The notes beneath the pieces are model-generated. The model made no database searches and had not been told where the DNA came from. It worked only from the letters and a program-made list of their open reading frames with translations. A stretch of 64,000 bases of DNA from JBEEOW01 sp041191405 (GTDB lineage Bacteria; Bacteroidota; Bacteroidia; Cytophagales; UBA9547), in assembly GCA_041191405.1 (NCBI GenBank), contig JBEEOW010000022.1:1-64000 (forward strand). The letters run 5' to 3'. Below are positions 1-6,965 of the stretch, one piece after another (within the stretch, counting starts at the first letter, position 1; every line of letters starts with the position of its first letter). Made by a program: the position numbers and the translations under genes.

Positions 1-713
1 TTGATGCAGCAACAAATAAACCATTATCAAATGTAAAAGTACATGTGTATGATGCATCAAAAGGCACATTTACAACACATAAAACAGATGCAAATGGTAA
101 ATATAGTTTCCCTGCAAAACACAAAACGCAATATATCACCAAAGCAGTACATGATGGCTATTTTTCAGATTGTCAGCAAATTAATGTTGTAAAACCAAAA
201 GGTAACAAAAACACAGAGCCTTTAAAGTTGAGCAAAATACAGGTTAATAAAACATTCGAAATTAAAGACCTATATTACGATTATAACAAAGACAATATCC
301 GTGCAGATGCAGCAATTGTGTTAGACCGTTTGATTGCTTTCTTACAAGAATATCCAGAAATTCAAGTAGAGTTAGGTTCGCATACCGATGCTCGTGGTGG
401 TGATAAATATAACCATGACTTATCGCAAAGACGTGCAACTTCAGCAGTAAACTATGTAGTTCAAAACGGAATAGACAGAGCTAGAATTACAGCAAAAGGT
501 TATGGAGAAACTAAATTACTGAATCGTTGTAAAAACAATGTTAAATGTACCGATGAAGAACATCAGAAAAACAGACGTACAGAAGTTAGGGTAACCAAAG
601 TTGAAAAAGACCCAGCTTTAGCTGCTAAAGCCGAAGAAGAAGCTGAGAAACACTTATTCAAGGATTTAAAAGAATTTGATCCTTGTAGAAAAGTTACTAT
701 TGGTGGGAAGTGA
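1..713 (+). CDS. OmpA-family outer membrane protein, 3' part
   Basis: The reading frame is open from base 3 and the true start lies left of the window, so the GTG at 45 is not a start. The first visible part resembles a carboxypeptidase-regulatory-like beta-sandwich (pattern 'KTDANGKYSF'). A C-terminal OmpA/MotB peptidoglycan-binding domain follows, with 'GSHTDARGG' and 'HDLSQRRATSAVNYV', ending in a Lys/Glu-rich tail. In this family the C-terminal domain binds peptidoglycan and ties the outer membrane to the cell wall. Bacteroidota versions often carry WD40-like or TPR repeats upstream, but that part is not visible here. A strong hairpin terminator follows the TGA stop. Confidence 0.9.
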   Translation, partial: DAATNKPLSNVKVHVYDASKGTFTTHKTDANGKYSFPAKHKTQYITKAVHDGYFSDCQQINVVKPKGNKNTEPLKLSKIQVNKTFEIKDLYYDYNKDNIRADAAIVLDRLIAFLQEYPEIQVELGSHTDARGGDKYNHDLSQRRATSAVNYVVQNGIDRARITAKGYGETKLLNRCKNNVKCTDEEHQKNRRTEVRVTKVEKDPALAAKAEEEAEKHLFKDLKEFDPCRKVTIGGK

Positions 714-746
714 TATTAATTACTAATTATTAATTAATAATTAGCA

Positions 747-790
747 CAAAACGAGACTCTAAATTATTTTTAGTGTCTCGTTTTGTTTTT
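747..790 (+). terminator. Intrinsic terminator of the OmpA-family gene
   Basis: A 17-bp stem with one mismatch (CAAAACGAGAC.. / ..GTCTCGTTTTG) is followed by a T-rich run. It lies 34 bases after the OmpA-family stop codon. Confidence 0.85.
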
Positions 791-855
791 AGGGAAATAG
801 TGATTTTAATATTTTTTAAAAATTATTTTTTAACAGCTGTAACTTCAGCTCTTCT

Positions 856-989
856 AGTTCTTCCCTAACTACTTATACAACCGCAAGATACTGTGGCTAT
901 TCGACATTTGTAATTTCGAATCCTTATGTGTGGATTTGCAATCCAAATAAACAGTAGATAATAAAACCATTTGCTACTATTAAGGATTA
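856..989 (+). repeat. Dispersed repeat copy A (134 bp, direct)
   Basis: This segment recurs exactly 1000 bp downstream at 1856-1989. A by-eye count gives about 18 substitutions in 134 positions and no gap. It contains small palindromic words such as GGATTTGCAATCC, and a related GGGATTGCAAATCCC follows at 1011-1025. It is non-coding and may be a REP-like element. No gene was found in 791-1051 apart from this repeat. Confidence 0.8.
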
Positions 990-1051
990 AAAATCCTTGG
1001 ATACGGCATCGGGATTGCAAATCCCGACGAGCACGTGGTTATTTTATAAAT

Positions 1052-1100
1052 CGGCAAGATGCCTTTATCATAAGTGTCACTCGGCTGGAGCCGAGCGACT
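1052..1100 (+). repeat. Inverted repeat, left copy (49 bp)
   Basis: The reverse complement matches 1750-1798 with about 6 differences in 49 positions. The core is itself a hairpin (CTCGGCT / AGCCGAG). The two copies enclose the SUKH gene and two gene tails, so 1052-1798 looks like a unit bounded by inverted repeats. Confidence 0.8.
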
Positions 1101-1178
1101 GAGGGGAGCGGACATAAGACCAACAAGGGCGGCGGTAGCTCTTGGAACACCAACAAAGGTAAAAAGTTTCTATTTTAG
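1101..1178 (+). pseudogene. Possible coding tail (25 codons) adjoining the left inverted repeat
   Basis: Directly after the left inverted repeat a plus-strand frame reads 25 codons of protein-like sequence rich in Gly, Asn and Lys (includes 'NKGGGSSWNTNKGKK') to a TAG at 1176-1178. It meets the end of the SUKH gene tail to tail, overlapping by 4 bases. It could be the last piece of a toxin-like or Rhs-like protein whose upstream part is gone, or chance. I do not recognise the family. The frame at the inverted repeat reads SLGxSRAT, as does the frame leading into the opposite relic at 1600-1749. Confidence 0.3.
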
Positions 1179-1594
1179 ATATTTTCTTCAGTTTGCAAAC
1201 CATTGATAAACTCCTCAAAGCTATCTGCAATTACCAAAAATTGTTCTTCGGGTAAATGGTCTGTCCAACGATTGATGATTATCTTACCATAAGTATCTGC
1301 ATCAAAACTCAAACAAAAATGCCATCCGCCAGGATCATATGCGAAAGGCACTAATTTACGATGGTACTCTTGGAGAAATTCTTGGGTTAATCCATGTAAA
1401 TCTTTGAATAAATTAAAATGAGATAATTCCCACTCTAAACCAGAACTATCGAAAAAATATTTCTCTTTAATCATATTCCCTCCATAGATTTTAATATAAT
1501 CTCGAACTGCTTTAGGGATTCTGTCTTCTATTATTTTTTCAACCAAATCCAATTCAAAATCTTGGACTTTCGGTAACACTGTAAATACTCTCAT
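1175..1594 (-). CDS. SMI1/KNR4 (SUKH) family immunity-like protein
   Basis: This 139-residue protein begins MRVFTVLPKV and has the SUKH layout. There is an N-terminal helix 'LVEKIIEDRIPKAVRDYI' with 'IYGGN', the loop where this family binds partners. A middle section 'LVPFAYDPGGWHFCLSF' follows, then 'ADSFEEFINGL' at the end, the closing helix typical of SMI1/KNR4 proteins. In bacteria SUKH proteins are mostly immunity proteins that neutralise the C-terminal toxin domain encoded just upstream. That fits here: a truncated toxin-like tail ends only 5 bases before this ATG. The gene lies between inverted repeats and has no full toxin partner, so it may be an orphan immunity gene. The assignment rests on motif pattern only. 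Confidence 0.75.
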   Translation of the reverse strand: MRVFTVLPKVQDFELDLVEKIIEDRIPKAVRDYIKIYGGNMIKEKYFFDSSGLEWELSHFNLFKDLHGLTQEFLQEYHRKLVPFAYDPGGWHFCLSFDADTYGKIIINRWTDHLPEEQFLVIADSFEEFINGLQTEENI

Positions 1595-1599
1595 AATTC

Positions 1600-1749
1600 T
1601 TATTGTTGATAGAATAAATTATTGGGTACATTAGATGAAGTTCCGTAGTAAGCTTTCCATTGTGCTACTGAACCACTATGTGACATACCTACAACACCCA
1701 AACCTTGATGAGCAGTACTTTCTACAAGTTGCATAGTACATTCTTCCGC
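1600..1749 (-). pseudogene. Truncated toxin-like C-terminus upstream of the SUKH gene
   Basis: On the minus strand an open frame of 49 codons runs from the inner edge of the right inverted repeat to a TAA at 1600-1602, five bases before the SUKH ATG. It has no start codon of its own that makes sense. It reads like the end of a globular domain, with 'STAHQGLGVVGMSHSG' and then 'SVAQWKAYYG'. A toxin C-terminus directly before a SUKH immunity gene is the usual order in polymorphic toxin loci, so I infer the tail of a toxin gene cut off by the repeat. The toxin family is not recognised. Confidence 0.55.
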
Positions 1750-1798
1750 AGTCGCTCGGCTCCTGCCGAGTGACAGTTATCTTTGAGGCATCTTGCCG
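1750..1798 (-). repeat. Inverted repeat, right copy (49 bp)
   Basis: Partner of 1052-1100 in opposite orientation. Its left edge coincides with the point where the toxin-like tail begins. Confidence 0.8.
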
Positions 1799-2030
1799 TT
1801 TTTTACAACAAATCTAGCACTTTAATTGGACTATATGGACTTGCTCCGCTCCTCGAGTTCTTCCCTAAAGACTTACACAACAGCAAGATAGTTTGGCTAT
1901 ACGAAATTTGCAATTTCGAATCCTTACCTGTGGATTTGCAATCCACATAAACTGATGTTAATAAAACCATTTACTACAATTAAGGATTATATCTTTAATG
2001 CATCTTGCCGATTTTACAACATATCTAGCA
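1788..2030 (+). repeat. Repeat cluster including copy B (1856-1989) and two short direct copies
   Basis: 1856-1989 is the second copy of the 134-bp repeat at 856-989. A shorter unit starting GCATCTTGCCG and ending in ATCTAGCA occurs at 1788-1820 and again at 2000-2030, bracketing copy B. The stretch 1799-2160 otherwise shows no gene. The nesting of copies suggests repeated insertion at one hot spot. Confidence 0.7.
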
Positions 2031-2160
2031 TTTTATAGGTGTACTACTTAGAATCTATGCTTGGATTTCTATTACAAAACCGTCTAAATACCTTTTACTT
2101 AATGTTATTTTTTAAACCTTTCTGCTCAAAAATATAACTAAATTTAAATAATGATAGTTC

Positions 2161-2391
2161 TTAGATGAAAAAATGATATTTTAATATCACAGAAATTAAT
2201 GCAATTATTAATAAAATTGATATTCCTAAGGCCCAATATTTTGATATTCTAAAATGAGATTTAGGGAATATTTTACCATAAATTCGGTTAAATAATACAA
2301 TGATAGAAATTATAAAACCACAAATTGTACAAAACAGAAATATTGGAATAATGCCAAATTCAATTAGCTTAATTTGATTAAAAATGTTCAT
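2161..2391 (-). CDS. Small two-helix membrane protein, unknown function
   Basis: This 76-residue hydrophobic protein has two predicted membrane segments, about residues 13-34 ('IIPIFLFCTICGFIISII') and 50-74. A short basic loop rich in Lys and Arg lies between them. It starts 10 bases after the stop of the lipoprotein gene at 2402, same strand, so the two are probably co-transcribed. I see no conserved motif and do not recognise the family. Its length and regular hydrophobic pattern favour a real gene. Confidence 0.5.
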   Translation of the reverse strand: MNIFNQIKLIEFGIIPIFLFCTICGFIISIIVLFNRIYGKIFPKSHFRISKYWALGISILLIIALISVILKYHFFI

Positions 2392-2401
2392 AAATAGAGT
2401 C

Positions 2402-2770
2402 TTATCTCATTGTTATTTCATACAAATTATTGAGTGCATCGAAACGTAAATATAGCGCAGTTCCTTTTTTAAAGGTGGTATCTCCATCACATTGTTCGCC
2501 ACTGCTTACAAAATATACTAATTGCTTTTGCCCACGTTCCATTAATTCGTTTCTATCAAAAGCGCCAAGTGTTAGTTTTACTTCTTCTTGACTTAATCCA
2601 ATTAATTTGTCTTTTTGCGACATAACATTTGCAGCTTGTGTGCTTCTGTAATTGTTGCAACCATTTTTGTCTTCTTGCCAACGTTTCATATCAAAACCTT
2701 TTAATTCAGCTGGTTTATTACAAGCAAATAAATTGAAAGCAATAGCAATTATTAAGATCGATTTTTTCAT
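2402..2770 (-). CDS. Small lipoprotein with a SmpA/BamE-like segment
   Basis: The 122-residue product has a lipoprotein signal, MKKSILIIAIAFNLFAC, with the acylated cysteine at residue 17. The mature part contains 'LIGLSQEEVKLTLGAFD' followed by 'KQLVYFVSSG'. This resembles the helix-strand unit of SmpA/BamE-like lipoproteins ('G.s..ev...lG.p' then a Tyr-rich strand), but it is too short and diverged to be called BamE. It should be attached to a periplasm-facing membrane leaflet. It precedes a small membrane protein gene on the same strand. Its role is unknown. Confidence 0.6.
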   Translation of the reverse strand: MKKSILIIAIAFNLFACNKPAELKGFDMKRWQEDKNGCNNYRSTQAANVMSQKDKLIGLSQEEVKLTLGAFDRNELMERGQKQLVYFVSSGEQCDGDTTFKKGTALYLRFDALNNLYEITMR

Positions 2771-3069
2771 GTTTTATAAATACGTTAGAATACAAAAATA
2801 ACTATTTTTTATATGTAAACAGTCTGTTTTTTTTCAAATAATTATTTAAAATTGATAAAATGTAGCTTGTTGTTATTTCAATAGTTTAATGAAATATCAA
2901 CCCAAATTATATTGTTTATAAATGGAATTGATAATTACAATTATATATCTAATGAGTTTAAAAAACTATTTTTTTATTGAAATTATACTAAATTGAAGTA
3001 AAAAAGCTTTTTTTAATAGCTAAATATTGCTAAAAAATGCTTATTTTTACAAACTATCATTATTTATTT

Positions 3070-5037
3070 ATGAGCGAAAATATCGAAGACGAAACAATAG
3101 CAAAAGATTATTCAGCCGACAGTATACAGGTATTAGAAGGTTTAGAAGCAGTGCGAAAGCGACCTGCTATGTATATCGGTGATATTGGAATAAAAGGTTT
3201 GCACCACCTTATTTGGGAAGTAGTAGATAACTCTGTTGATGAGGCTTTAGCTGGACACTGTAATTTAATACAAGTACATATATTAGAAGATAATTCTATA
3301 CGAGTAATAGATAATGGTCGTGGTATTCCTACAGGGATGCATAGCAAAGAAAAAAAATCAGCACTTGAGGTTGTAATGACTGTATTACATGCTGGTGGTA
3401 AATTTGATAAAGATACTTATAAAGTTTCAGGAGGTTTACACGGTGTAGGTGTTTCCTGTGTGAATGCATTATCAGTACCAATGCATGTAACTGTTCATAG
3501 TAAAGATGGAAAAATATATGAACAAGAATATGCAAGAGGTATTCCTCAATATTCAGTAAGAGAAATTGGAACTACTGATATAACTGGAACAATTGTTCAT
3601 TTTAAACCTGATGCTGAAATTTTTACAGAAACAGTATTTAAATACGAAACTGTTGCAACTCGTTTAAGAGAACTTTCATTCTTAAATAAAAGATTAAGAA
3701 TTACCTTAACAGACCATCGTGAAAAAGACAATGAAGGAAAACCTTTGTATGAAGAGTTTTATTCAGAAGGAGGTTTAAGAGAATTTGTTACTTTTTTAGA
3801 TAGTTCTAGAGAAAAATTAATTCCAGAGCCACTTTATATGACTTCTGAAAAACCTCCAATTCCTGTTGAGGTTGCATTGTTATATAATAATTCATATTCA
3901 GAGAATGTATTTTCTTATGTAAACAATATCAATACATTAGAAGGAGGTACACACGTAGCAGGTTTTAGAAGAGCATTGACTCGTACTTTAAAAGCGTATG
4001 CTGATAAGTCGGGGATGTTAGATAAATTAAAAATTGAAATCACTGGGGATGACTTTAGAGAAGGGTTAACCGCAATAATTTCAGTTAAGGTTGCTGAACC
4101 ACAATTTGAAGGTCAAACCAAAACTAAATTAGGTAACTCAGATGTAATGGGTGCTGTTGATGTAGTAGTAGGTGAGATGTTAAATAACTTTTTAGAGGAA
4201 AATCCTAAGGAAGCGAAGCAAATCATTGGTAAAGTAGTATTAGCTGCACAAGCACGTTATGCTGCTAAAAAAGCCAGAGAAATGGTTCAGCGTAAAACGG
4301 TAATGGGAGGTTCTGGTTTGCCAGGAAAACTTGCTGACTGTTCTGAATCTGACCCACATATTTGCGAGTTATACCTTGTGGAAGGGGACTCTGCAGGTGG
4401 TTCTGCAAAACAAGGTCGTAATCGTGCATATCAAGCAATTTTACCATTGAGAGGTAAAATCTTGAACGTAGAAAAAGCCCAAGAGCATAAAATCTACGAG
4501 AACGATGAGATTAAAAACATGATTACAGCTTTAGGGGTTAGTTTTGGTACTCCTGATGATGATAAAGCATTGAATATGGAGAAATTGCGTTATCATAAAA
4601 TTGTAATTATGACGGATGCGGACGTTGACGGTAGCCACATTCGTACCTTAATTTTAACTTTCTTCTTCAGATATATGCGTTCATTAATTGAAAATGGATA
4701 TTTATATATTGCTCAACCACCACTTTATTTAGTGAAAAAAGGTAAGGAGGAACGTTACTGTTGGACAGAAGCTGATCGTGAGCGTGCTATTAGAGAAATT
4801 GCAAAAGACGGTAAAGAAGATTCAGTTGGGGTACAACGTTACAAAGGTCTTGGAGAGATGAACCCTGAGCAATTATGGCAAACAACTATGAACCCTGAAC
4901 ACAGAAGTTTAAAAGTGGTTACCATTGAATCAGCTGCAGCAGCAGATCAATTATTCTCAATGTTAATGGGTGACGAAGTTGCTCCTCGTAGAGATTTTAT
5001 TGAGAAAAATGCTCGTTACGCAAAAGTTGATATTTAA
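3070..5037 (+). CDS. gyrB: DNA gyrase subunit B
   Basis: This is the ATPase subunit of the type IIA topoisomerase that introduces negative supercoils. The GHKL ATPase domain has 'VDNSVDEALAG', 'DNGRGIPTG' and 'GGLHGVGVSCVNAL'. The TOPRIM domain has 'LVEGDSAGGSAKQGRNR' and 'MTDADVDGSHIRTL', and the C-terminal block has 'QRYKGLGEMNPEQLW'. I start it at the ATG at 3070 (MSENIEDE..., 655 aa). The upstream ATG at 3037 would add 11 poorly conserved residues, and most GyrB proteins of this phylum begin near 'MSE..'. The family could also be ParE, but the 'EGDSAGGSAKQGRNR' and 'YKGLGEMNPEQLW' wording and length fit GyrB. It is followed by a terminator. Confidence 0.95.
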   Translation: MSENIEDETIAKDYSADSIQVLEGLEAVRKRPAMYIGDIGIKGLHHLIWEVVDNSVDEALAGHCNLIQVHILEDNSIRVIDNGRGIPTGMHSKEKKSALEVVMTVLHAGGKFDKDTYKVSGGLHGVGVSCVNALSVPMHVTVHSKDGKIYEQEYARGIPQYSVREIGTTDITGTIVHFKPDAEIFTETVFKYETVATRLRELSFLNKRLRITLTDHREKDNEGKPLYEEFYSEGGLREFVTFLDSSREKLIPEPLYMTSEKPPIPVEVALLYNNSYSENVFSYVNNINTLEGGTHVAGFRRALTRTLKAYADKSGMLDKLKIEITGDDFREGLTAIISVKVAEPQFEGQTKTKLGNSDVMGAVDVVVGEMLNNFLEENPKEAKQIIGKVVLAAQARYAAKKAREMVQRKTVMGGSGLPGKLADCSESDPHICELYLVEGDSAGGSAKQGRNRAYQAILPLRGKILNVEKAQEHKIYENDEIKNMITALGVSFGTPDDDKALNMEKLRYHKIVIMTDADVDGSHIRTLILTFFFRYMRSLIENGYLYIAQPPLYLVKKGKEERYCWTEADRERAIREIAKDGKEDSVGVQRYKGLGEMNPEQLWQTTMNPEHRSLKVVTIESAAAADQLFSMLMGDEVAPRRDFIEKNARYAKVDI

Positions 5038-5087
5038 GAATTTAGATTGAAGATTATAGATTTTAGACTATAGCTTTTTGAAATAAT

Positions 5088-5125
5088 TAAAAATCCTCTT
5101 AAATTAAGTTTTGAGAGGATTTTTA
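5088..5125 (+). terminator. Intrinsic terminator of gyrB
   Basis: A stem of about 16 bp (AAAATCCTCT.. / ..AGAGGATTTT) has a 5-base loop and ends in a T-rich tract. Confidence 0.8.
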
Positions 5126-5148
5126 GTTTTGTGCAATACTATTTTTGA

Positions 5149-5358
5149 TTATACCAATTATAATATGAATTTAGTCCTATAATGTTACAACGAAAAATAG
5201 CATTTACCATGGTTTCGACTACTCTCAACCACCGTAATCGCTATTTTTCGAATAGCTCAAACTCGAAAATTGTATGCTGAGCATAGTCGAAGTACGGTCA
5301 CTGAGCGTAGCCGAAGTGTGAGTTTTCGCTGGTCTATTTAATAAATACAATTAGCATT
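5149..5358 (+). mobile_element. MITE-like element, copy 1
   Basis: A non-coding element of about 210 bp. It begins TTATACCAATTATAA and ends near AATAAATACAATTAGCATT, giving imperfect terminal inverted repeats (ATACCAATT... against the reverse complement of the other end). The same element occurs in inverse orientation at 22005-22190. Copy 1 is longer by about 25 bp because an internal word (TGAGCATAGTCGAAG next to TGAGCGTAGCCGAAG) is duplicated. No transposase is encoded, so a MITE or REP-like element mobilised in trans is the likely interpretation. The rest of 5359-5544 has only low-complexity sequence with CTTAAC/CCTTAACC words and no gene. Confidence 0.75.
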
Positions 5359-5544
5359 AGCTATGAAAGGGCAACATATCAAATAAATAGGTATAGCCCA
5401 TTTTTAAGATTATAGTATTTAGATAATACATTTAAGAATATATATTTAATTAAGATATAATTTCTAAAACTCTATAATATACTAAACTCATCAACACTTA
5501 ACTCCTCAACCCTTAACCCTTAACCCTAAACTTTAAAAAAAATA

Positions 5545-5781
5545 TTATCTCGACAATTCCTTTAGTCTATCTTTTTCTTTTTGAGAAAGACTATCCATTC
5601 CAGAAGCTGAAATTTTATCCAAAAGTTTATTTAACTCTTTTTCTCTTTCTTGTTTTTTAATGTTGAATTTATCGTCAATCGTTAAGTTTTTGGGTTCTGA
5701 TTTGAAATAATTGGTTTTATTGTAAAAATAGTAAGCTATTGCAACTAATAGGAGTAAAGTAATAATAACAGAGGTTCCCAT
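5545..5781 (-). CDS. Small membrane-anchored protein with a DUF6576-like C-terminus
   Basis: This 78-residue protein has one N-terminal membrane segment (residues 4-20), then a charged linker, then 'LNKLLDKISASGMDSLSQKEKDRLKELSR' in two parts: 'LNKLLDKISASGMDSL' and 'SQKEKDRLKELSR'. That pattern ('iLdKIs..G.dSLt.eEk..L...s') recurs at the C-termini of Bacteroidota rhomboid-like proteins. Here it stands alone behind a single membrane helix, without a rhomboid protease domain. It lies downstream of pdhB on the same strand but beyond a terminator. The function is unknown. Confidence 0.6.
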   Translation of the reverse strand: MGTSVIITLLLLVAIAYYFYNKTNYFKSEPKNLTIDDKFNIKKQEREKELNKLLDKISASGMDSLSQKEKDRLKELSR

Positions 5782-5817
5782 AAGTATTCAGTGTTTGGTT
5801 ATTGTTGGAATAAAACA

Positions 5818-5845
5818 AAAATAGCCACCCTAGAGCAGCTATTTT
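5818..5845 (-). terminator. Terminator of pdhB
   Basis: A short stem (AAAATAGC / GCTATTTT) with a 12-base loop is followed on the minus strand by a T-rich run. It lies 20 bases after the pdhB stop. Confidence 0.55.
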
Positions 5846-5865
5846 GAATTTAAATATATCATTGA

Positions 5866-6846
5866 CTATTTTCTATAAAGAACAGCTTTACAAGCTTCTA
5901 ATGTTCTTTCTAAACTTGGTAAAATTTCTTTAATCAATGTTGGAGCATAAGGAAGAGGTAAATCTCTACTTGTTACTCTTTTAACAGGAGCATCAAGATA
6001 ATCAAATGCATTGCTTTGAACATGATAAGCAATTTCACTAGAAATAGATGCCAATGGCCAAGCTTCTTCAACAACAACTAATCTGTTTGTTTTTTTAACC
6101 GAGTTAACAACACAAGCATAATCAATTGGGCGAACAGTACGTAAATCTATCACTTCAGCAGAGATACCTTCTTTAGCTAACTCTTCAGCAGCTTGTAAGG
6201 CTGTTTTCATTAATTTACCAAAAGATACAATAGTAATATCTTTACCTTCTCTCTTAACATCAGCAACTCCAATTGGAATAATGTATTCACCTTCTGGAAC
6301 TGGACCTTTATCGCCATACATTAACTCTGACTCCATGAAAATAGTTGGGTCATTGTCTCTGATAGAAGCTTTTAATAATCCTTTTGCATCATAAGGGTTA
6401 GATGGAACAACAACTTTTAAACCTGGGCAGTTTGCATACCAGTTTTCAAAGTTTTGAGAGTGTTGCGAGCCTAATTGACCTGCATTACCTGTTGGACCTC
6501 TAAATACGATAGGTGCAGTATATTGTCCACCAGACATAGACATGATTTTAGCAGCACCATTTATCACTTGGTCAATTGCAACAAGCGAAAAGTTAAAAGT
6601 CATAAATTCGATAATTGGTCTTAAATCGTTCATTGCTGCACCAACACCAATACCTGCAAAACCAAGCTCAGCAATTGGGGTGTCAATAACACGTTTAGCT
6701 CCAAATTCGTCTAACATACCTTGGCTCACTTTGTATGCGCCATTATATTCAGCTACTTCTTCGCCCATCAAGAAAACGTTTTGGTCACGTCTCATTTCTT
6801 CTTGCATAGCCTCTCTGAGCGCTTCTCTGAATTGTATTTCTCTCAT
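5866..6846 (-). CDS. pdhB: Pyruvate dehydrogenase E1 component, beta subunit
   Basis: This 326-residue product is the beta chain of the thiamine-diphosphate-dependent E1 of the pyruvate dehydrogenase complex, which decarboxylates pyruvate and feeds acetyl-CoA to the TCA cycle. Diagnostic features are 'REALREAMQEEMRRD' followed by 'MGEEVAEYNGAYKVSQGM' (the Glu of GEEV activates the cofactor), 'DTPIAELGFAGIGVGAAM', 'RGPTGNAGQLGSQHSQ' and the C-terminal 'DLRTVRPID'. Length is normal for the family. The alpha subunit and E2 are not adjacent, so the complex genes are dispersed. The related branched-chain keto-acid E1 beta is possible but fits less well. Confidence 0.9.
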   Translation of the reverse strand: MREIQFREALREAMQEEMRRDQNVFLMGEEVAEYNGAYKVSQGMLDEFGAKRVIDTPIAELGFAGIGVGAAMNDLRPIIEFMTFNFSLVAIDQVINGAAKIMSMSGGQYTAPIVFRGPTGNAGQLGSQHSQNFENWYANCPGLKVVVPSNPYDAKGLLKASIRDNDPTIFMESELMYGDKGPVPEGEYIIPIGVADVKREGKDITIVSFGKLMKTALQAAEELAKEGISAEVIDLRTVRPIDYACVVNSVKKTNRLVVVEEAWPLASISSEIAYHVQSNAFDYLDAPVKRVTSRDLPLPYAPTLIKEILPSLERTLEACKAVLYRK

Positions 6847-6915
6847 GATAATAATTTAGAATCGATAATGTAAAATTATAAAAAGTAAATTAAAAAAAAA
6901 GTAAAGTCAAAAAAA

Positions 6916-6942
6916 ATAAGCTCGACAATTTGCCGAGCTTAT
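6916..6942 (-). terminator. Terminator of the lipoprotein gene at 6966
   Basis: A 9-bp stem (ATAAGCTCG / CGAGCTTAT) is followed on the minus strand by eight T's. It separates the lipoprotein gene from pdhB. Confidence 0.8.
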
Positions 6943-6965
6943 CTTTTTTATGATTTATGTTTCGA

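Noticed and set aside
997..1206. Open frame of 69 codons across the left inverted repeat, plus strand
   Set aside because: It runs through a repeat and the antisense of the SUKH gene end. The start lies inside repeat DNA and no protein-like pattern is seen.
3037..3069. Longer start for gyrB
   Set aside because: The extra 11 residues are hydrophobic and unlike GyrB N-termini, so the ATG at 3070 is better.
6542..6859. Plus-strand frame of 105 codons over the pdhB start
   Set aside because: It is antisense to well-conserved pdhB sequence with no recognisable domain.
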